From: Anopheles merus | Lineage: Eukaryota; Arthropoda; Insecta; Diptera; Culicidae | DNA: 64,000 nt | Direction: 5' to 3' | Assembly (NCBI RefSeq): GCF_017562075.2 | Contig: NC_054084.1 | Location: forward strand, 34,692,499 to 34,756,498 | Shown: positions 60,791-64,000 of the stretch, piece by piece | Position numbering within the stretch: the first letter of the stretch is position 1 | Layout: every line of letters starts with the position of its first letter | Position numbers and translations under genes: made by a program | The notes under the pieces: generated by a model | Database searches by the model: none | Told to the model about the DNA's origin: nothing | Seen by the model: the letters and a program-made list of their open reading frames with translations, nothing else

Positions 60791-62049
60791 GATGGCGAAA
60801 ACTACGCTCGATTGAAAATGTGATGCTTCCCTCTTGGGGCTTGGGGCGAGCTGACCGTTTTAAAGGTCTTTAAACCTTCCTTTTTGGAATTGAAGTTGGA
60901 GTTTGGAGCAGCAGCCAACAGCAGCCAACACAAAAGGGATTGAGTATCACCCCGTTAGGGCCATTAGCACTACCCGAAAAGCAGAGGAGGGCGGGGTGTA
61001 GAACCAACTCAACCGTACGTCCGGCCGTTTTTCCGAACTTGATTCATGAAAACTCATCGTCATACAACCGTTTTTTTGTTTTTGCAAACTTCAACTGCGT
61101 ACTGCCTGGAGCTTTAATAGTCGTTCGTGTTCTCTTGTTGGGGGGTTGATTTCCTTCCGTTTTCCCTCCCCTGGCACTTTCAATCACGTACCAACCCAGC
61201 AGCTCAGTTTTGGGTACGTTTCATGTTCTGATTCTTCAAGGCGACCAACCAAACGGCGACATTGTTCTTACGCATTCATCCGATACGTGAGGGAAAAATG
61301 CGTGAGCTTATCTGGGAAATGCCGGGGAGGTAGTAATGGTGGAGAACAAAGATTAGGGGAAGACACCGTCCCTACCACCTGTAGCCGTCTGTGGTCTGGG
61401 TGTGCTTTTTTTTCGGAAGCAAAGGGAAACACCAATGGGGATTTGAAGGGAAAAAAGCAGAAGCAATACACAGGCAGCAACAGGGTGTTAAGCTGCTGTA
61501 AACCTCGATTGGTGCTGGTGTTTATCGAGCTCATTGTCAACAGGTGGGCAGAAAGAGGGAGTCTTCTGTAAAGCAATTCTCGTTCCTTGATTGTTATCTT
61601 CCAAAGAAGGGATTGGAGCTATCCCTACGGAGTTGTTGTGTGGTTTTGGAGGTGGAGATTTTAATCCCTTATCGTTCTGCTTCCTTGTATTGAAATCGAA
61701 TCTGTTGAAAGAGCTCTCGCAGAGAACGTCCACTGTTTTTTCCAAGCAAATGTGACCCACTTAAGCCTTTCCGACTCTCAATTTCTTCGATGCACACCGA
61801 TTGCTGCCACCGGTACCATGCCGTACCGTAGGCAAGAGATGCTGTCATCCTGGTGCAGTTTCTCTTTTCTTCGCTATGTTTGTTTGTTGATCGTTCCTTT
61901 AAAAGCGGGTCACTTTTACTATGCAAAGGTAGCAAAACATACAAACAAACTCATCATTGTGGCGCCGCATTCGATTCGCTTTGCAACAATATTGCAAAAA
62001 GGAGAGTTTTTTTTTTGTTGGTGTGGATCCATACAGCCCTAGGCAGCAC

Positions 62050-62720
62050 GATGATGTGAAACAAAAGTGAAAAATGAAGAGATTTATAAACAACATTAGG
62101 AGAAAAACATAACAAACAGACGGGGAGGGTAAAAAACGCTTTAACTAGGTAGAAACATCTAGTCGGTGGAAATGGAAATGTAAAACAGCAAACATTAGCT
62201 AGCAAATCTGGGCAAAGAGAGGGCAGCGGGAGTGAAAAGCGAACGTGAACACATGCACGAAAACATACCAATCAAAGGAGAGAAAAAATGTACCGAGACA
62301 GAAGGAAAGAAAGAAAAAACAAAGAATGAGAGAGAGAGAGCGAGAGAGAGAGAGAAAGAGAAATAGACTAAGAGAGGAAAAAAGCAAAACGAACTAAGAT
62401 TATGATGAGTAAATTAAAGGCACGAAACACCGGGCAACTGGGCAGTAAACTGAAAAGCAAAGTTGAAAAACAACAAGCAGAGGAAAGAGAAGCCAAAAGG
62501 TTTCTGTGTGCAAGATTAAGAAAAAGGAAACAAAAGAACAAACCTAAGAAAAAAGCTATTTTTAATGCAAATGCTTCGCCGGAAAAAAGGAAACAAAGTG
62601 GAAAACTCTGCTTAAAAACTCATAAAAAACCAGCACCAGCCTGCCGAAATGAATCGATCACAAAACGAGATAAGAAAATCAAGATAAAACCCCAACACTC
62701 GATCATTTTCTAATAACACT
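62050..62720 (+). other. Purine-rich, strand-asymmetric stretch
   Basis: The plus strand is almost wholly A and G for more than 600 bp. An open frame at 62402-62713 (start MMSKLKARNTGQLG) is Lys/Arg-rich because of the A-rich codons and shows no domain. Such asymmetry is typical of transcribed untranslated RNA, so a plus-strand 3' UTR is possible. Confidence 0.35.
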
Positions 62721-64000
62721 TCCGAGCGAAAACACAACCCTTGACACATAACTTTTACCTGTTCGTTTTTAAAGGATGATGGTGATTTAATTAAATTGCA
62801 ACAACTTATTAAAACGTATGCTTTACACTGCTGGTGGGCTTGTTTTGATGGACATTGACTTTGCATAAATGGCCCATAACGGCAATCTCTTTCACTCCAC
62901 CATGCGGTGGGGGTGAACCTCGCAAGTCTTTCATTACCCACAACCTCGGTCGCGCTGTAGTTTATCATCATTTTTTTTTCTGTTTCGGGCGGACATCAAA
63001 AAGCTCCAACTCCACTTTGTTTCATTCCCCCTTTCCCTCTCTCTCTCTCTGTGACAAGTCAGAAAAGACGCGCCTAGCGTCTTGGCTGGACAGGAAATAG
63101 AAATTTAATCTTCATTTCTTGGAGCTTTCAAAAGCAAAACAAATCACTCCGAAAGGGTGCGGGAAGGTGATGGTCCCCGGGCACTGGGGTGGTGTGCATA
63201 ATTATGAGCATAACATCTGCCGGGATGGCAAAACGTGAACAAATGAATGCACAAACTGTCGCTGCGGAAGGGCCAGACCAGCGGCCAGAAATAAATAACA
63301 GGCAATAACGCGCGCGCAACTCCTCCACGCACCAAGCGCACACACCTTTCAGTGTGAACGAACTCTCCCCAAAAATACAAAACAGAGGATAAAAAAAAAG
63401 TTGAGAAAATCTTCTTAGAAGTGAAAGAAATGGGCTCTTCCTCCCCAAAAATATAAACGGAGAAAAATGGAGGAACTAAATGCGGGCGCGGGCCGACTCG
63501 TTCGGAGCGATGGCCCACCTCAGCTATTTAATTCAATTAACATAGATTTTTGCTCCATTCCCCAACCGTGGAGCGGGAAGAGGCAATATGTCCCGCAAAC
63601 GGGGGAGAGTAGGTTTCGGGGTTCCGACGTCATTGCGGCCACCGCGCGCGGCATAGCAGCCGCTCGTCGTGGTTGCAGTGGACGCAATGGCGTCGGTTTT
63701 ATGCATTCCGATCAAGCGCGCCCGGTTGGTTGGAATTGGCAGCGAAAATATGCAGCAAACCGGGACCGGCCGTGGGGCCGAGGGCCCCATTCTCATTGTT
63801 TTCAAGGGACCGAGGTAGGTGGGTATGCAAATCGGCAATGCGCTGCTGTAGTAGTAGCACTGCCTATAGCGTAAAAGCGGGGGACTATTCCTTCCGTAAA
63901 AGTCCGCTTCAAAACCCTTTCTGTTGGTCGGTTTTTTTGGTTCCGAGGTGCTGATTCTTTCTGTACCATTTCTTCCGAATAATTGACGTCTCAGACTGGT

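Larger units (their letters stand above)
54901..64000. other. Non-coding region upstream of Rapgap1
   Basis: No recognised coding gene. Minus-strand donors of good strength lie at 56617 (CGTGG|GTAAGTT) and 60355 (TCTCG|GTAAGTAATC), with CTCTATTCTTGCAG|GTGAG near 56732. These could belong to untranslated first exons of Rapgap1. The region also holds a CT repeat (59885-59924), a decayed short-word repeat (60655-60790), a purine-rich stretch (62050-62720) and a 135-codon open frame at 63467-63874. Confidence 0.45.

Noticed and set aside
1..64000. CRISPR arrays, rRNA genes, intact transposase or reverse-transcriptase frames, viral genes
   Set aside because: None was seen. The regular repeats present are microsatellites, and no frame shows transposase, integrase or polymerase motifs.

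Overview
The window looks like the genome of a dipteran insect, most likely an anopheline mosquito. Coding exons are split by short GT-AG introns and favour G or C at third positions. Non-coding DNA is packed with CA/GT, CT and homopolymer microsatellites. The three recognisable proteins are insect-like. There is no sign of bacterial operons, CRISPR or a virus. Species cannot be fixed from the sequence alone. Layout: (1) 3-3855, minus strand, is a six-exon gene for a 577-residue protein of the SLC7 cationic amino-acid transporter (CAT) fold. It is atypical: the glycine-rich first-helix motif is altered and the usual C-terminal membrane bundle is replaced by a disordered stretch plus one anchor helix. 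Its untranslated 5' region probably reaches at least to a splice donor at 7860. (2) 9770-10915, plus strand, is a compact four-exon METTL18-type protein-histidine methyltransferase (306 aa), divergent from gene 1. (3) 14738 to about 50838, minus strand, is a Rap1 GTPase-activating protein (Rapgap1). Its catalytic and C-terminal exons lie at 14738-17645. I also propose three N-terminal exons at 32990-33034, 42497-42628 and 50629-50838, all joined in phase 0, which would make a 985-residue protein across 36 kb. The rest is non-coding: the facing 3' region between METTL18 and Rapgap1 (10916-14737), three large Rapgap1 introns (15.3, 9.5 and 8.0 kb) and about 13 kb of upstream DNA (50839-64000). 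The three genes have no evident shared pathway: a membrane protein, a ribosomal-protein methyltransferase and a Rap GTPase regulator. Points of most interest: nine copies of an 18-bp motif (consensus near CGCCTWAHRGTATGCAAY) confined to 2.2-9.4 kb, some in inverted pairs; a perfect 15-bp stem-loop in the Rapgap1 3' region; a 15-codon microexon and a degenerate GoLoco-like exon proposed for Rapgap1; the atypical CAT protein; and possible plus-strand transcription starts or exons inside the Rapgap1 introns. All exon joins come from reading splice sites and phase by eye; no alignment or RNA data were available.
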